Position numbers and translations under genes: made by a program. This document shows, piece by piece, positions 43,315 to 51,956 of a stretch of 51,956 nt of DNA (positions are counted from its first letter, which is position 1; every line of letters starts with the position of its first letter). The stretch is from contig CAYSXI010000013.1 in the NCBI GenBank assembly GCA_964434955.1, forward strand, positions 1-51,956, in the 5' to 3' direction. The notes under the pieces were generated by a model that was not told where the DNA came from, made no database searches, and saw only the letters and a program-made list of their open reading frames with translations. The stretch comes from JANQLU01 sp964434955 (lineage in GTDB: Bacteria > Planctomycetota > Planctomycetia > Pirellulales > Pirellulaceae).

Positions 43315-43689
43315 GAGATAAAAGTTTAAAAAGTGGAAAATGCCCGTTTCGAATTGTCCGGCATAGAGTCCGGCTGAGATTTGGGCAATCTGGGCTGAGA
43401 ATTTACAGATACCCAGTTTGGCAAACTCTCATTTTTTAGGCAACGGCTATTCGGAAAATTTCAACTCAATTTCCTGAATGTTGGGGCTCAGACAAGCCTT
43501 GTCGGCTTTGGGGGATATCGTCAAATTGTGGGAGGCCGCTAATAATAGTTAAGTCGATTCCGTTTTGACCAACACGCACCCGTTGGCTCGAGACTCCGGG
43601 TTGGGCCATTTGTCGTTGGGACAACTTCCGTCCAAGTCGCGATTTGCTCTTTGCCGACTTCCAATTTCAGGAAACAGAAATCCCCCGAT
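43315..43689. other. Divergent control region of pckA and prpBC
   Basis: This 375-base region must hold both promoters. It has a 13-base dyad at 43491-43503 and a direct repeat GTCCGGC near 43357 and 43367. No gene was found; a short frame in the 43539-43769 minus direction is a shadow. Confidence 0.55.
43491..43503. promoter_or_regulatory. 6-1-6 palindrome in the pckA-prpB region, possible operator
   Basis: GACAAG-C-CTTGTC is a perfect dyad about 180 bases from each start codon. It resembles a regulator site in layout; no regulator gene is next to it. Confidence 0.4.
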
Positions 43690-44574
43690 ATGTCAGATCT
43701 TTCGCCCGGCAACCGATTCCGACAAGCACTAAAGGAGGAGAGCCCACTCCAGATTGTGGGGGCCATCAATGCTTACTGTGCCCTGTTGGCAAAAGACGCC
43801 GGATACCGTGCGATTTATTTGTCGGGAGCCGGCGTCGCGAACGCGAGCTTTGGAATGCCTGATCTGGGAATGACCTCGATGACGGATGTTGTTGCGGACA
43901 TTCAACGGATCACATCGGCCGTCGATTTGCCGTTGCTGGTCGACGCGGACACCGGCTGGGGCCACGCTTTTTGTATTGAAAGAACGGTCCAGTCCTTTGC
44001 CGCTGCGGGTGCCGCCGGGATGCACCTCGAAGACCAGGAACAGGCCAAACGTTGCGGTCATCGGCCCAATAAGGCGATTGTCGAAACCGGCGAAATGGTC
44101 GACCGAATTGCGGCGGCCGTTTCCGGACGTTCCGATTCGAGCTTTGTGATTATGGCCAGAACCGATGCCTTGGCCAGCGAAGGAGTTGATGCGGCGATCG
44201 AAAGATGCAATCGCTACGTGGAAGCCGGCGCGGACATGATATTTGCGGAAGCCCTCACGGACCCCGATCAGTATCGAAAATTCACTTCCGCGATTTCTGT
44301 TCCCATCTTGGCCAACATGACGGAGTTTGGAAAAACGCCGGTTTTGACCACTGAGCAATTCCAAAGCGTGGGTGTCGACATGGTGCTTTATCCGCTCAGT
44401 GCATTTCGCGCCATGTCACGTGCGGCGGAAAACATCTATCGCGGAATTCGCGAACAGGGTGGGCAACAGAATCTGCTTGAACAAATGCAGACTCGGGATC
44501 GTCTTTATGAAGTCCTCAGTTATCACGAATACGAACAAAAACTTGATCAAGTATTAAGCAAGAACACGCAATGA
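43690..44574 (+). CDS. prpB: 2-Methylisocitrate lyase
   Basis: A 294-residue member of the isocitrate lyase/PEP mutase superfamily (E. coli PrpB 296). It splits 2-methylisocitrate into pyruvate and succinate in the methylcitrate cycle. Key residues align in place: Asp58 (GMPDLG), Asp85 and Asp87 (VDADTGWG, metal), and the lyase signature KRCGHRPNK at 120-127 with Cys122, which separates it from PEP mutase and oxaloacetase. ATG at 43690 gives the family N-terminus. Its stop overlaps the prpC start (ATGA at 44571-44574), so the two are translationally coupled. 3-hydroxy variants in plants differ at the signature, so the call is secure. Confidence 0.94.
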   Translation: MSDLSPGNRFRQALKEESPLQIVGAINAYCALLAKDAGYRAIYLSGAGVANASFGMPDLGMTSMTDVVADIQRITSAVDLPLLVDADTGWGHAFCIERTVQSFAAAGAAGMHLEDQEQAKRCGHRPNKAIVETGEMVDRIAAAVSGRSDSSFVIMARTDALASEGVDAAIERCNRYVEAGADMIFAEALTDPDQYRKFTSAISVPILANMTEFGKTPVLTTEQFQSVGVDMVLYPLSAFRAMSRAAENIYRGIREQGGQQNLLEQMQTRDRLYEVLSYHEYEQKLDQVLSKNTQ

Positions 44575-45719
44575 ATACGACAGATACCAACTCATCGGAT
44601 TCCAAGCCAAAAAAGACGGGTGGACTAGCGGGCGTGACCGCCGGACAAACGGCCATTGCGACCGTCGGAAAAGAAGGCAAAGGCCTGACCTATCGCGGCT
44701 TCTCGATCTACGACCTTGCGGAGCATGGAACCTTTGAGGAAGTCGCCTATTTGCTGCTTCGGGGTAAACTCCCCAATCAAGCGGAACTGGAAGCTTTCGT
44801 TTCCAGCTTGAATGGCAAACGGGCTCTCCCCGCTGAACTTTGTTCGACCCTGGAAAATATTCCCAAAGACGCGCATCCGATGGATGTTTTGCGGACCGGA
44901 TGTTCCATGCTGGGAGTGCTGGAGCCAGAAACGGATTTCGCGCAACAGGAGCAAGTCGCAGAGCGGATACTGGCATGCTTTCCATCCATCCTTTTGTATT
45001 GGTACCGCTACACGCATGACGGTACGAAAATTGATTTTGATTCCAACGAGAAATCATTGGCCGGCTATTTCCTGGAAAAACTCCACGGGAAAACGCCCGA
45101 CCAAACAATGGTTCGAGCCATGGACGTTTCGCTGATTCTCTATGCCGAACACGAGTTCAATGCTTCGACATTTACCGCGCGTGTTTGCACAGCGACGCTG
45201 TCGGATCAATTTTCCGCCATCACAGCCGCGATCGGGACATTACGCGGGCCACTTCATGGCGGGGCGAATGAGGCCGCGATGGAGTTGATCGAGAAGTTTT
45301 CGAACCCGGATGAAGCCGAATCGGGCTTGATGGAAATGCTTGCAAACAAGGCATTGATCATGGGCTTTGGGCACCGGGTTTACTCCGTAAGTGATCCGCG
45401 CAACGAAGTCATCAAGGAATGGGCGAGAAAACTGGGTGAAATCGTCGGTGATCGTGTGCTCTATCCGGTCAGTGAGCGGATCGAAGAAGTCATGTGGCGT
45501 GAGAAGAAACTTTTTCCGAATTTGGATTTCTTCAGTGCGTCGGCCTATCATTTCATGGGAATTCCGACTTCTATGTTTACGCCCATTTTTGTATTGTCGC
45601 GGGTCACGGGTTGGTGCGCCCATATTTTCGAACAGCGATCCAACAACAAGTTGATTCGCCCCGGTGCCGACTACATCGGACCGGAGGAACAAAGTTACGT
45701 TGCGATTGACGATCGGTAA
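44571..45719 (+). CDS. prpC: 2-Methylcitrate synthase / citrate synthase
   Basis: A 382-residue citrate-synthase-fold enzyme that joins propionyl-CoA with oxaloacetate. Seen: GLAGVTAGQTAIATVG, LTYRGFSIYDLAEHGTFEEVAYLLLRG, the catalytic His in RGPLHGGANEAAM, second His in MGFGHRVYSVSDPR, and the Asp loop NLDFFSASAYHFMGIP. Length and N-terminal pattern match type II PrpC more than hexameric CS. Coupled to prpB by ATGA overlap, which makes methylcitrate synthase the likely activity. prpD or acnD are not in the window. Confidence 0.93.
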   Translation: MNTTDTNSSDSKPKKTGGLAGVTAGQTAIATVGKEGKGLTYRGFSIYDLAEHGTFEEVAYLLLRGKLPNQAELEAFVSSLNGKRALPAELCSTLENIPKDAHPMDVLRTGCSMLGVLEPETDFAQQEQVAERILACFPSILLYWYRYTHDGTKIDFDSNEKSLAGYFLEKLHGKTPDQTMVRAMDVSLILYAEHEFNASTFTARVCTATLSDQFSAITAAIGTLRGPLHGGANEAAMELIEKFSNPDEAESGLMEMLANKALIMGFGHRVYSVSDPRNEVIKEWARKLGEIVGDRVLYPVSERIEEVMWREKKLFPNLDFFSASAYHFMGIPTSMFTPIFVLSRVTGWCAHIFEQRSNNKLIRPGADYIGPEEQSYVAIDDR

Positions 45720-45731
45720 CCGTTCGATTTG

Positions 45732-45757
45732 ATGGTCCCTCGGATTTGAGGGGCCAT
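45732..45757 (+). terminator. Hairpin after prpC
   Basis: ATGGTCCCTC and GAGGGGCCAT form a 10-bp stem (one G-T) with loop GGATTT, starting 12 bases after the prpC stop. T tract is short (GCGGTTT), so it is a probable but imperfect terminator. Confidence 0.55.
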
Positions 45758-45837
45758 GCGGTTTCAATGCTGGTTTGATTCACGCGGACGGCGCCGACTT
45801 GTGACTTGAGACTGTCATCGAACGAACGGAGTCCGTG

Positions 45838-47616
45838 ATGCAAAAACGGTTGCTTCACTTATTGACCGCGCTGTATTTTGTTTTCGCCTGCGAAACGCTT
45901 GTGGCGCAGGAATCACAAGTATTTGTTGCGCCCCATGGTAAGGACACCAACATCGGGTCGCCAAAGTCGCCTTTTCAAACAGCTCAGCGGGCCCAGGAAA
46001 AAGTTCGCGAAATCATCGCGTCCGGAAGGCGAGGCCCAATCACGGTGTTCTTTGCCGGCGGATACTACGAACTCGAAAAGCCCCTCGTATTTGATCATCG
46101 CGATTCGGGCTCCAAGGATCATCCCGTCGTTTATTCCGCACTCCCGAATGCGACCGTCACATTAAGCGGAGGGCGGAAAATCACCGGCTGGAAACCTGGC
46201 ACTTCGGGGCATTGGGAGGCGACGTTTCCCCAGCAAAAAGACAGCAACTGGTTTTTCCGACAGCTGGTTGTCAACAACCGGAAAGCGACCCGTGCACGCT
46301 GGCCAAACGAAAACGGAGGGCTTCGCGTTGCGACCGTGAACGCTGACGTCAATGAATTCACGCTGGACCATCCCATCGGCGTTATCAAACCGGAATCGCA
46401 AACCGAGATGGTGGTCTTTCAGAACTGGTCGGTCACGCGTGGCCTGGTAACGTCAACCGAAAATCAGCGAGTGCGAACGGCCACCCCGATGGGCTGGATT
46501 GGTCACGGCCCGGCGACGACGACCAGTAAAGGCAAAGCGGTCTTTTTTGAGAATGCGCTGCAGTACATCGACCAACCCGGTGAGTGGTTTCTGGATGCAA
46601 AGAAAAGACGCGTCTACTATGCCTCGCTTAAGAGCGAAGACGTGCCAAACGCCGACATCATTGCGCCCTACCTGGAACAGCTGGTGCGGATCGAAGGCGA
46701 TGTAAAGAATCCGGTTACGAATCTTCACTTCCGGGGCCTGCGATTCGAACATTCGCGGTTTGACTTGCCGGCCATTGGTTACAACGAAATTCAGGCTGGC
46801 CACTATGGCTCCAGCCAAGCCGCTCCTACGTTTGTTCAACCCGTGGCCATCGAATGCCGATTTGCCAACAGCTGCACTTTCCGACATTGCGGTTTCGCTT
46901 ATCTGAATGGATCCGGCATCGGGATCGGCGAAGGTTGTGTGTCCGTTCGGCTGGAGCACTGCTCAATCCGGGAAGTTGGTGGAAATGGCGTCATGGTCGG
47001 TTGGCGCGGCAAAGGAAAAATGGCGGAGGACCAGGTTGGCAAACTGGACGCGGACTGGGCACGCAGCGAGCACGCGCCAAATCATTGTGCTGTTACCGAT
47101 TGCCGGATCCAGCGATGTGGGGCGGATAGTTTCGGTGGCACCGGCATTTGGGTCGCCTTTTCGCGAAACACTCGGATCGTCCACAACACCATCAACGATT
47201 TGCCCTACACCGGAATTTCGGCCGGTTTTCGTTGGAACTCCAATCCCAGTTCCCAATCCAATTGCCTGATTGAGTCCAATCACATCTTTGACGTCATGGG
47301 AAAACTTGCCGACGGCGGTGGGATTTACACACTCGGTTATCAACCGGGAACGGTCATTCGGAAAAACTTCATTCACAAAGTTCATCGAAGCGGCTTTGCC
47401 CATGGCAACGCGGAGAACAACGGGATCTTCTTCGATCAGGGCAGCAAAGGGTTCCTGATTGAAAAGAATGTGATTCGAAAAACCTCGGGGGAACCCATTC
47501 GGTTCAACCAATCGAAACGGCTTTCGCATACATGGCGTGTCAACTACTTTGGACGCCTGGTTTCCAAGCTCGAACCGGCGATGCAGATTCGCGAATCCGC
47601 TGGGGCAAAAAAATAA
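45838..47616 (+). CDS. Exported right-handed parallel beta-helix protein
   Basis: A 592-residue secreted protein with a signal peptide (MQKRLLHLLTALYFVFACETLVAQ). It begins with the usual VFVAPHGKDTNIGSPKSPFQTAQRAQEKVREI, then AGGYYELEKPLVFDHRDSGS, and has beta-helix turns typical of right-handed polysaccharide-binding or lyase folds: LHFRGLRFEHSRFDLPA, CTFRHCGFAYLNGSGIGIGEGC, VRLEHCSIREVGGNGVMVG, TRIVHNTINDLPYTGISAGF, FIHKVHRSGFAHGNAENNGIFFDQG. Lys/Asp catalytic sites of polysaccharide lyases cannot be fixed here. It probably acts on glycans outside the cell. ATG 45838 (GGAG 9 bases before) preferred over GTG 45835. Confidence 0.9.
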   Translation: MQKRLLHLLTALYFVFACETLVAQESQVFVAPHGKDTNIGSPKSPFQTAQRAQEKVREIIASGRRGPITVFFAGGYYELEKPLVFDHRDSGSKDHPVVYSALPNATVTLSGGRKITGWKPGTSGHWEATFPQQKDSNWFFRQLVVNNRKATRARWPNENGGLRVATVNADVNEFTLDHPIGVIKPESQTEMVVFQNWSVTRGLVTSTENQRVRTATPMGWIGHGPATTTSKGKAVFFENALQYIDQPGEWFLDAKKRRVYYASLKSEDVPNADIIAPYLEQLVRIEGDVKNPVTNLHFRGLRFEHSRFDLPAIGYNEIQAGHYGSSQAAPTFVQPVAIECRFANSCTFRHCGFAYLNGSGIGIGEGCVSVRLEHCSIREVGGNGVMVGWRGKGKMAEDQVGKLDADWARSEHAPNHCAVTDCRIQRCGADSFGGTGIWVAFSRNTRIVHNTINDLPYTGISAGFRWNSNPSSQSNCLIESNHIFDVMGKLADGGGIYTLGYQPGTVIRKNFIHKVHRSGFAHGNAENNGIFFDQGSKGFLIEKNVIRKTSGEPIRFNQSKRLSHTWRVNYFGRLVSKLEPAMQIRESAGAKK

Positions 47617-47750
47617 GGCGGCTAACCGGATTGATTCGTTGAGCTTGCCGTGCCCCCTTTGGCCAATTCCTGCGAAACAATTCCTGACGCGTGAAAGAGA
47701 TCGACGAACGGGTTATGCTAAGTTCCGACAACTGACATTTCGCGCCTGCC

Positions 47751-49280
47751 ATGTATTCACCGAATCAAATTCTAAAAAACAACGTCCACCTGGACCTTAA
47801 GCTCGCCTTCATGCTTATGATCCTGGCGGCGGTCTGTTGCTGGCCTTTTTCTCATCGCCTGAATCGAAGTCGTTCGATCGGATTCGTTGATGACGTGGTG
47901 TTTTCGGAGGACTCGCAGAAACTCCTGGTGGAATACCGGATCTTCAATGAAACTCCCGAAGAATCCAAGGCATTTCAAATCTGGAATTTTGAAGAAAAGC
48001 TGGGGCGAAAAAACCCCGCAGTGTTTCCCTTTCTGCCCACCTCAACAGCATGGAATTCGGTCTGTTATTTTGACGGCGAAACAGCCTACCTTCGGGACTT
48101 CACGCAAAAAAACCGAGACCTCGAGATCATCGCTTACGAGTTGGATTCGAGCGCATCTCCAATCGAGCACCGCGATACGGAACGAGAAGAGTACCTTCTC
48201 GCGCTGGAAAAAGGGACTCATCGCAACAGCCTATCTTCCATTGACATGCAAGGCGGAAAATATGGTGATTTGACCCGCCTGCGGCTGACGAAATATGCGA
48301 AATTCGATCCTGTCAGCTTCCATTGTGTGTTTTGCTGGCGCGACCAAGGGGGTGAAGTTTTTCAACTCACTCTACAGCATCTCAAAGGGAACCAGTTTCG
48401 GCTCGGCCGAGTTGGTATGCAAATCAACAAACAGACTGAGTTCCGGCAGCCAGAAGTCAGCCTGATCTATGAAGACCCCGGTCTGGATATCAAGAAATCG
48501 TCCAACTCACCGATTGTTCGGGAACTGTCAAGGATCGAAATCGACCCATCTTCAGGCTGCAAGTTTTTTGTCCTAACGACAGGCACATCCGATCCGCGCA
48601 AGATCCTGTTCGACCAGAACATGAATAAGAAGTTTGAATTTGAAGCGTTGAATTGGTGTTACTCCGCGAATGGGAAGTACCTCGCCTACTATGACGAGCC
48701 GGAACACCAGATTTGTGTCGTGGAGTCTGAACTGGGGAAAATGATCGACACCATCCCGATGTCAATCGAGGATTCGCGAATCACCCGAATCGGTATCAGC
48801 AGCGACGGTCGGCGGATTGCTTACGAAACCAACCGTTTCCGGCTGGGACAATTTGTTCAAATCTTTGACCGGCAAGAGAAAACGTTCCTGGTCGACTTGA
48901 AAACAGGCGCGTTTCCATTCTGGATCACGACACTTTGTTTGTTTGTCTGGGGTTTGGTATTCGGCAAGCTTTGCCTCAAGCCTGGAAAAGTTCATCCAAT
49001 GGGCCAGGATTTCATGCGAATCATCATGGCCTTGGCCTCGTTCGCCATGATGGGAAGCTTTTGTTGCATCGGCACATTTTTGCCTGGCAACGATATCGAA
49101 TTCCTGATCTTCATCAATGTCGTTTGCAGCGTATTTTTCATCCCGGCCATCACGAGAAAATACGCACCTCCGGAACCAGTTAGCCCGGTTGCGGACGCCG
49201 CCAATTCGACCGCCGAGGAAGACACGGACACCGCAAGTTCTAAAGCGGCGCGGGAAGATCACGACGGCGAAACAGAATAA
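47751..49280 (+). CDS. Hypothetical membrane protein with WD40/PD40-like region
   Basis: A 509-residue protein of unknown family. One N-terminal helix (LKLAFMLMILAAVCCWPFS), a beta-rich region up to about 375 with PD40-like signs (FVDDVVFSEDSQKLLVEYRIF, ITRIGISSDGRRIAYETNRF), then three helices (FPFWITTLCLFVWGLVFGKL, IIMALASFAMMGSFCCIGTFL, EFLIFINVVCSVFFIPAI). A Glu/Asp-rich tail ends the protein. The layout suggests a sensor-like or scaffold protein with an outside propeller. Its last 41 bases overlap the convergent ABC permease gene. No function assigned. Confidence 0.72.
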   Translation: MYSPNQILKNNVHLDLKLAFMLMILAAVCCWPFSHRLNRSRSIGFVDDVVFSEDSQKLLVEYRIFNETPEESKAFQIWNFEEKLGRKNPAVFPFLPTSTAWNSVCYFDGETAYLRDFTQKNRDLEIIAYELDSSASPIEHRDTEREEYLLALEKGTHRNSLSSIDMQGGKYGDLTRLRLTKYAKFDPVSFHCVFCWRDQGGEVFQLTLQHLKGNQFRLGRVGMQINKQTEFRQPEVSLIYEDPGLDIKKSSNSPIVRELSRIEIDPSSGCKFFVLTTGTSDPRKILFDQNMNKKFEFEALNWCYSANGKYLAYYDEPEHQICVVESELGKMIDTIPMSIEDSRITRIGISSDGRRIAYETNRFRLGQFVQIFDRQEKTFLVDLKTGAFPFWITTLCLFVWGLVFGKLCLKPGKVHPMGQDFMRIIMALASFAMMGSFCCIGTFLPGNDIEFLIFINVVCSVFFIPAITRKYAPPEPVSPVADAANSTAEEDTDTASSKAAREDHDGETE

Positions 49281-50205
49281 AGCCGACAACAAAAAACGCC
49301 AATCCCCAACCAAGGTAAATCGCGTTTTGGCTGAGCGGCCCCAAACTCACAATTCCGTTGCTGCTTTCCATGACCCATTGATAAGCAATATTGGGATCAC
49401 GATCGATTTCCGCAATCGCCACTTCGGGTTCGTAAAGTGAAAAGAAAGAAAAGTAAGATGTCCATGCGAGGCGTTCGATACTCATGGCCATCACCTTGAT
49501 CAATGCCGCAATCACATAGATTCCGGTGACAATTCCAATGGTACGCCAACGATACCTGTCCCAGGAAGAAAAGAATGCGGTCATCGCGGTCAAGAAAAAA
49601 CCGAGCGTGAACAGGTTGACGACTCCCGGCCAAAAACTCATGCAGTCGACAAGTTGACGCATCGGAACCATTTCCGTTTTGTCCGGCAAAAACGGCATCG
49701 GGATCCCGATCCCCAGATAGGGGATATTCAATTCTGGCTTGGTGGTGATTTCGACGGTCGCGGTCGAAACGCCTGCCCACATTCCGAACCAGGTCGCCAG
49801 ACTGATGATCAACACGCCAAGCAGCGTGACCAGGCAATGGATGGAATAGTGACTCAGGCGACTCACAGGTTGAGCAAGCAACATTTCCATCGTGCCACCT
49901 GAAAGTTGTCCACTGACCACGTCGGAAGCCCGCGCAATGCACCAAATCGCAATTGCGCCCACGAGCATCGGTTCATCAAAGTTGAAAGCGATTCGACCGG
50001 TGTAGGAGATCAGCCATTCAAAATCGACCGGGGTAAAACTCTTCAGCGAGTCTGGCAAAAGGTCGAGGATTTGCCGAAATTGGCTGGTGTCCAGTTCGGA
50101 AACGATATACACACGGGCCCAGGAAAAAATAATGACGTAAAGCGCCAACGCCAATAGCAGCAGGCGCGCGTCGTTAAAGTTCTTTTTCCAAATCGCGTAG
50201 TTCAT
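49240..50205 (-). CDS. ABC-2 type transporter permease
   Basis: A 321-residue membrane protein: an N-terminal helix (FNDARLLLLALALYVIIFSW), a periplasmic loop (VSELDTSQFRQILDLLPDSLKSFTPVDFEWLISYTGRIAFNF), then GAIAIWCIARASDVVSGQLSGGTMEMLLAQPVSR, which is the conserved ABC-2 cytoplasmic loop (..SGELERGT.E.LL..P.SR), followed by helices (LVTLLGVLIISLATWFGM, LFTLGFFLTAMTAFFSS, GIVTGIYVIAALIKVMAM, YLGWGLAFFVVGFILF). It works with the ATPase gene 49 bases upstream. Export substrate unknown. Tail overlaps a convergent gene. Confidence 0.9.
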   Translation of the reverse strand: MNYAIWKKNFNDARLLLLALALYVIIFSWARVYIVSELDTSQFRQILDLLPDSLKSFTPVDFEWLISYTGRIAFNFDEPMLVGAIAIWCIARASDVVSGQLSGGTMEMLLAQPVSRLSHYSIHCLVTLLGVLIISLATWFGMWAGVSTATVEITTKPELNIPYLGIGIPMPFLPDKTEMVPMRQLVDCMSFWPGVVNLFTLGFFLTAMTAFFSSWDRYRWRTIGIVTGIYVIAALIKVMAMSIERLAWTSYFSFFSLYEPEVAIAEIDRDPNIAYQWVMESSNGIVSLGPLSQNAIYLGWGLAFFVVGFILFRRRDLPAPL

Positions 50206-50254
50206 CTTGGGTTGCCTGTCGATTCCTAACGTATTCAGTCAGCCTGATTGCGTA

Positions 50255-51193
50255 TCAGCCAGCGAGGTTCTTCGAATGAAACCGATCATAGATCGCTCGC
50301 AAACCGACCGGTTCAATAGTGACATCCTTGAGAGGCGCTGATGCCAACCATTCCAAAAGAATTGACAATTCGCCCGGTGTTTCGATTTGGACTTGGTCAT
50401 CGGTTTCCGTCAGCGCGACTTCTTTTTCGATCTCCGCAGGAAGCGGTGGCAGTTTCCCTGTGAGCCGCGCTTTGATTCGGTGTTGCTGTCTCAATTGACG
50501 AATCGACTGGAGATGGACTAGCTGACCGCTTTTCAGGATTCCAACTCGATCGCAAACGTCCTCGATTTCGGAAAGGACGTGCGAGGAAAACATGACCGTT
50601 TTTCCTTCGTCCCGCGCTTCCTCAACCATTTTCAGAACTTCGCCACGAACGGTCGGATCAAGATTGGCCGTGGGTTCATCGAGAATGATCAGGGGACAGT
50701 CGATCGACATCACCACCGCCAGCGCCAGCTTTTGCCGCATCCCCGTCGACATGAATGCAACCCAACGTGAGAGATCCAGCTCGAGACGATCGGAAATCGC
50801 ACGGGCCCGGATCAGATCGGCGTCCTTTCGGACCTTCGAGAAGAACTTGAGAACGCCATGCCCGGTCATCGCGCGAAATAGGCGTGCATCACCAGGCAAG
50901 TAGGCAACGTGGCGATGAACGTTGACCCGGTTTTTGTAACAATCCAATTGATTGATTTGGGCCCAGCCGGAACTGGGAGAAATGAATCCCATCAACAGTC
51001 GAATCAAAGTCGTCTTGCCCGCGCCGTTGGGGCCCAGCAGACCAAAGATTTCGCCCTTATCGACCGTCAAGGTGCATTTGGAAAGGGCCTTGAATGCACC
51101 AAACATTTTCGAAAGGGAGTTGGTTTGAATGATCGCGTTTGGATCAATTAACGCGATTGGCTTTCCGTCAGCCGTTGAATCAGTTGGGTTCAT
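50255..51193 (-). CDS. ABC transporter ATP-binding protein
   Basis: A 312-residue ATPase of an ABC-2 exporter. Walker A GPNGAGKTT near residue 55, Q-loop LLMGFISPSSGWAQINQL, signature STGMRQKLALAV (variant S-T-G-M), Walker B CPLIILDEPTANLDP, H-loop MFSSHVLSEIEDVCDRVGIL. The C-terminal extension (LRQQHRIKARLTGKLPPLPAEIEKEVALTETDDQVQIE) is typical of Nat/Ccm-like or antibiotic efflux ATPases. It follows the DinB-like gene by 23 bases and precedes the permease, forming a three-gene operon. Confidence 0.94.
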   Translation of the reverse strand: MNPTDSTADGKPIALIDPNAIIQTNSLSKMFGAFKALSKCTLTVDKGEIFGLLGPNGAGKTTLIRLLMGFISPSSGWAQINQLDCYKNRVNVHRHVAYLPGDARLFRAMTGHGVLKFFSKVRKDADLIRARAISDRLELDLSRWVAFMSTGMRQKLALAVVMSIDCPLIILDEPTANLDPTVRGEVLKMVEEARDEGKTVMFSSHVLSEIEDVCDRVGILKSGQLVHLQSIRQLRQQHRIKARLTGKLPPLPAEIEKEVALTETDDQVQIETPGELSILLEWLASAPLKDVTIEPVGLRAIYDRFHSKNLAG

Positions 51194-51216
51194 CAGTCGT
51201 TTTAACTTTTCGATAA

Positions 51217-51813
51217 CTAACGGATTGGGTCCTTGCCCATCAAGCGACGAAGCAAACCGATTTGCCCGGCATGTAACATTTCATGATTGACCGCCATCAA
51301 CAAACATCCATAACGATTCGCGTACGCCGCGGTCGGTGGATCCGTTGGCTCGTCCAGCGATTCGTCTGAAAACCCAGGGACCTCTTTGATCACCTGAGCG
51401 TTCACTCGCTCAAGGACTTGCAAAATCTCCTCGGGAGCCGGGTACGCCGCGCGGTCCGCTGACGGTGTCGTCCCCTTCATGAACAACTTGCGAAACTTGC
51501 TGCTCATCAGCTCCGTGTCCTCACTTGTTCTGCCACGTTGCCGAAACAGACACAAGCCGTATTGAGCCATTGCCAGGTGCCCCGCTTGCCATGCGATATG
51601 TGTCACCATTTCTGATTGACCGGATTGAGGAGTCCAATACCAATCGTCCTCCGAAAGATCCTCCAGCAATTGAAGCGTGTAGCCTCGCGCGAACTTCATG
51701 TTGTCGAGGAACAATTCAACTCGATTCGCAGATGTATTTGTCGCCAATGTGATACTTTCAAGTTGGAGCCGCCGATTTTCTTCGCTTGAGAAGTTTCGCG
51801 AAGTCTCAATCAT
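51217..51813 (-). CDS. DinB-family protein
   Basis: A 198-residue DinB/YfiT-like four-helix bundle: FARGYTLQLLEDLSEDDWYWTP, then MVTHIAWQAGHLAMAQYGLCLFRQR, and NRYGCLLMAVNHEMLHAGQIGLLRRLMG. The His in THIAWQAGH and NHEMLHAGQ are the expected metal ligands. It heads an operon with an ABC exporter. The start is unsure: ATG 51813 lacks a clear ribosome site, a longer TTG form begins at 51861, and the family may start closer to the FLDNMKFARG helix. Confidence 0.85.
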   Translation of the reverse strand: MIETSRNFSSEENRRLQLESITLATNTSANRVELFLDNMKFARGYTLQLLEDLSEDDWYWTPQSGQSEMVTHIAWQAGHLAMAQYGLCLFRQRGRTSEDTELMSSKFRKLFMKGTTPSADRAAYPAPEEILQVLERVNAQVIKEVPGFSDESLDEPTDPPTAAYANRYGCLLMAVNHEMLHAGQIGLLRRLMGKDPIR

Positions 51814-51956
51814 TTTATCGTTCAGACGATGATTGCCTAACCGGTATCCGCAGCCAATCAAATCCCGGGCTCCTCATTGGGTCAATATTGTTCATTACGA
51901 CGCGGCGAATCCATCGGTTTCAGCTGTAGCCGGAAAATACCTCTCCGAGCCTTCGA

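Overview
The window looks like a stretch of planctomycete chromosome, probably of the Pirellulaceae/Pirellulales type. This is inferred from gene content, not from a marker gene. Two genes carry DUF1080 domains (three domains in all). There is a secreted subtilase with a PEP-CTERM tail, an ankyrin/quinoprotein-like secreted protein, many small exported proteins without known family, mostly monocistronic genes on both strands, and AT-rich terminators between convergent genes. No rRNA, tRNA, CRISPR, IS element, integrase or phage gene was recognised. Most of the window reads as core chromosome rather than an island.

Layout. 1-8.5 kb: the 3' part of an unknown gene, a secreted isoaspartyl peptidase/asparaginase, a membrane-anchored hypothetical, a PAP2 phosphatase, csrA with a small partner gene, scpA, an NHL-repeat protein, an LRAT-domain protein and a YiaA-type membrane protein. 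8.5-16 kb: a PEP-CTERM subtilase, a cysteine desulfurase, uvrA translationally coupled to a YjbQ-family gene, and a 77-residue acidic protein. 16-25 kb: a DUF151 nuclease-family gene, a Gfo/Idh/MocA oxidoreductase, a small membrane protein, a predicted lipoprotein of the histone-deacetylase family, a secreted GspG-fold protein, an ankyrin/PQQ-propeller protein and a YyaL-type thioredoxin-domain protein. 25-33 kb: an ArnT-like glycosyltransferase, a secreted oligopeptidase B, then an SDR and an enoyl-CoA hydratase divergent from a split AtuA pair; together the last four resemble a reduced acyclic-terpene/branched acyl-CoA (atu/liu-like) module. 33-38 kb: two DUF1080 genes, an SRPBCC protein, a DinB-family protein and an inositol monophosphatase-family protein. 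38-41.7 kb: a large SMC/YhaN-like ATPase with C-terminal helix-hairpin-helix (DUF4332-like) domains, followed directly by a degenerate 17-bp tandem repeat array. 41.7-46 kb: ATP-dependent PEP carboxykinase divergent from prpB-prpC (methylcitrate cycle, no prpD here). 46-52 kb: a secreted parallel beta-helix protein, an unknown membrane protein, and an operon of DinB-like gene, ABC ATPase and ABC-2 permease.

Two repeat classes are not explained by genes. One is a 25-bp dispersed element found five times, only in intergenic DNA (two copies near 16.2 kb, two near 34.3 kb, one at 41.6 kb). The other is the 17-bp array at 41.3 kb. The most promising leads for unusual biology are the exported histone-deacetylase homologue, the SMC-like/HhH protein with its repeat array, the split AtuA module, the csrA partner gene, and the GspG fold on an ordinary signal peptide.
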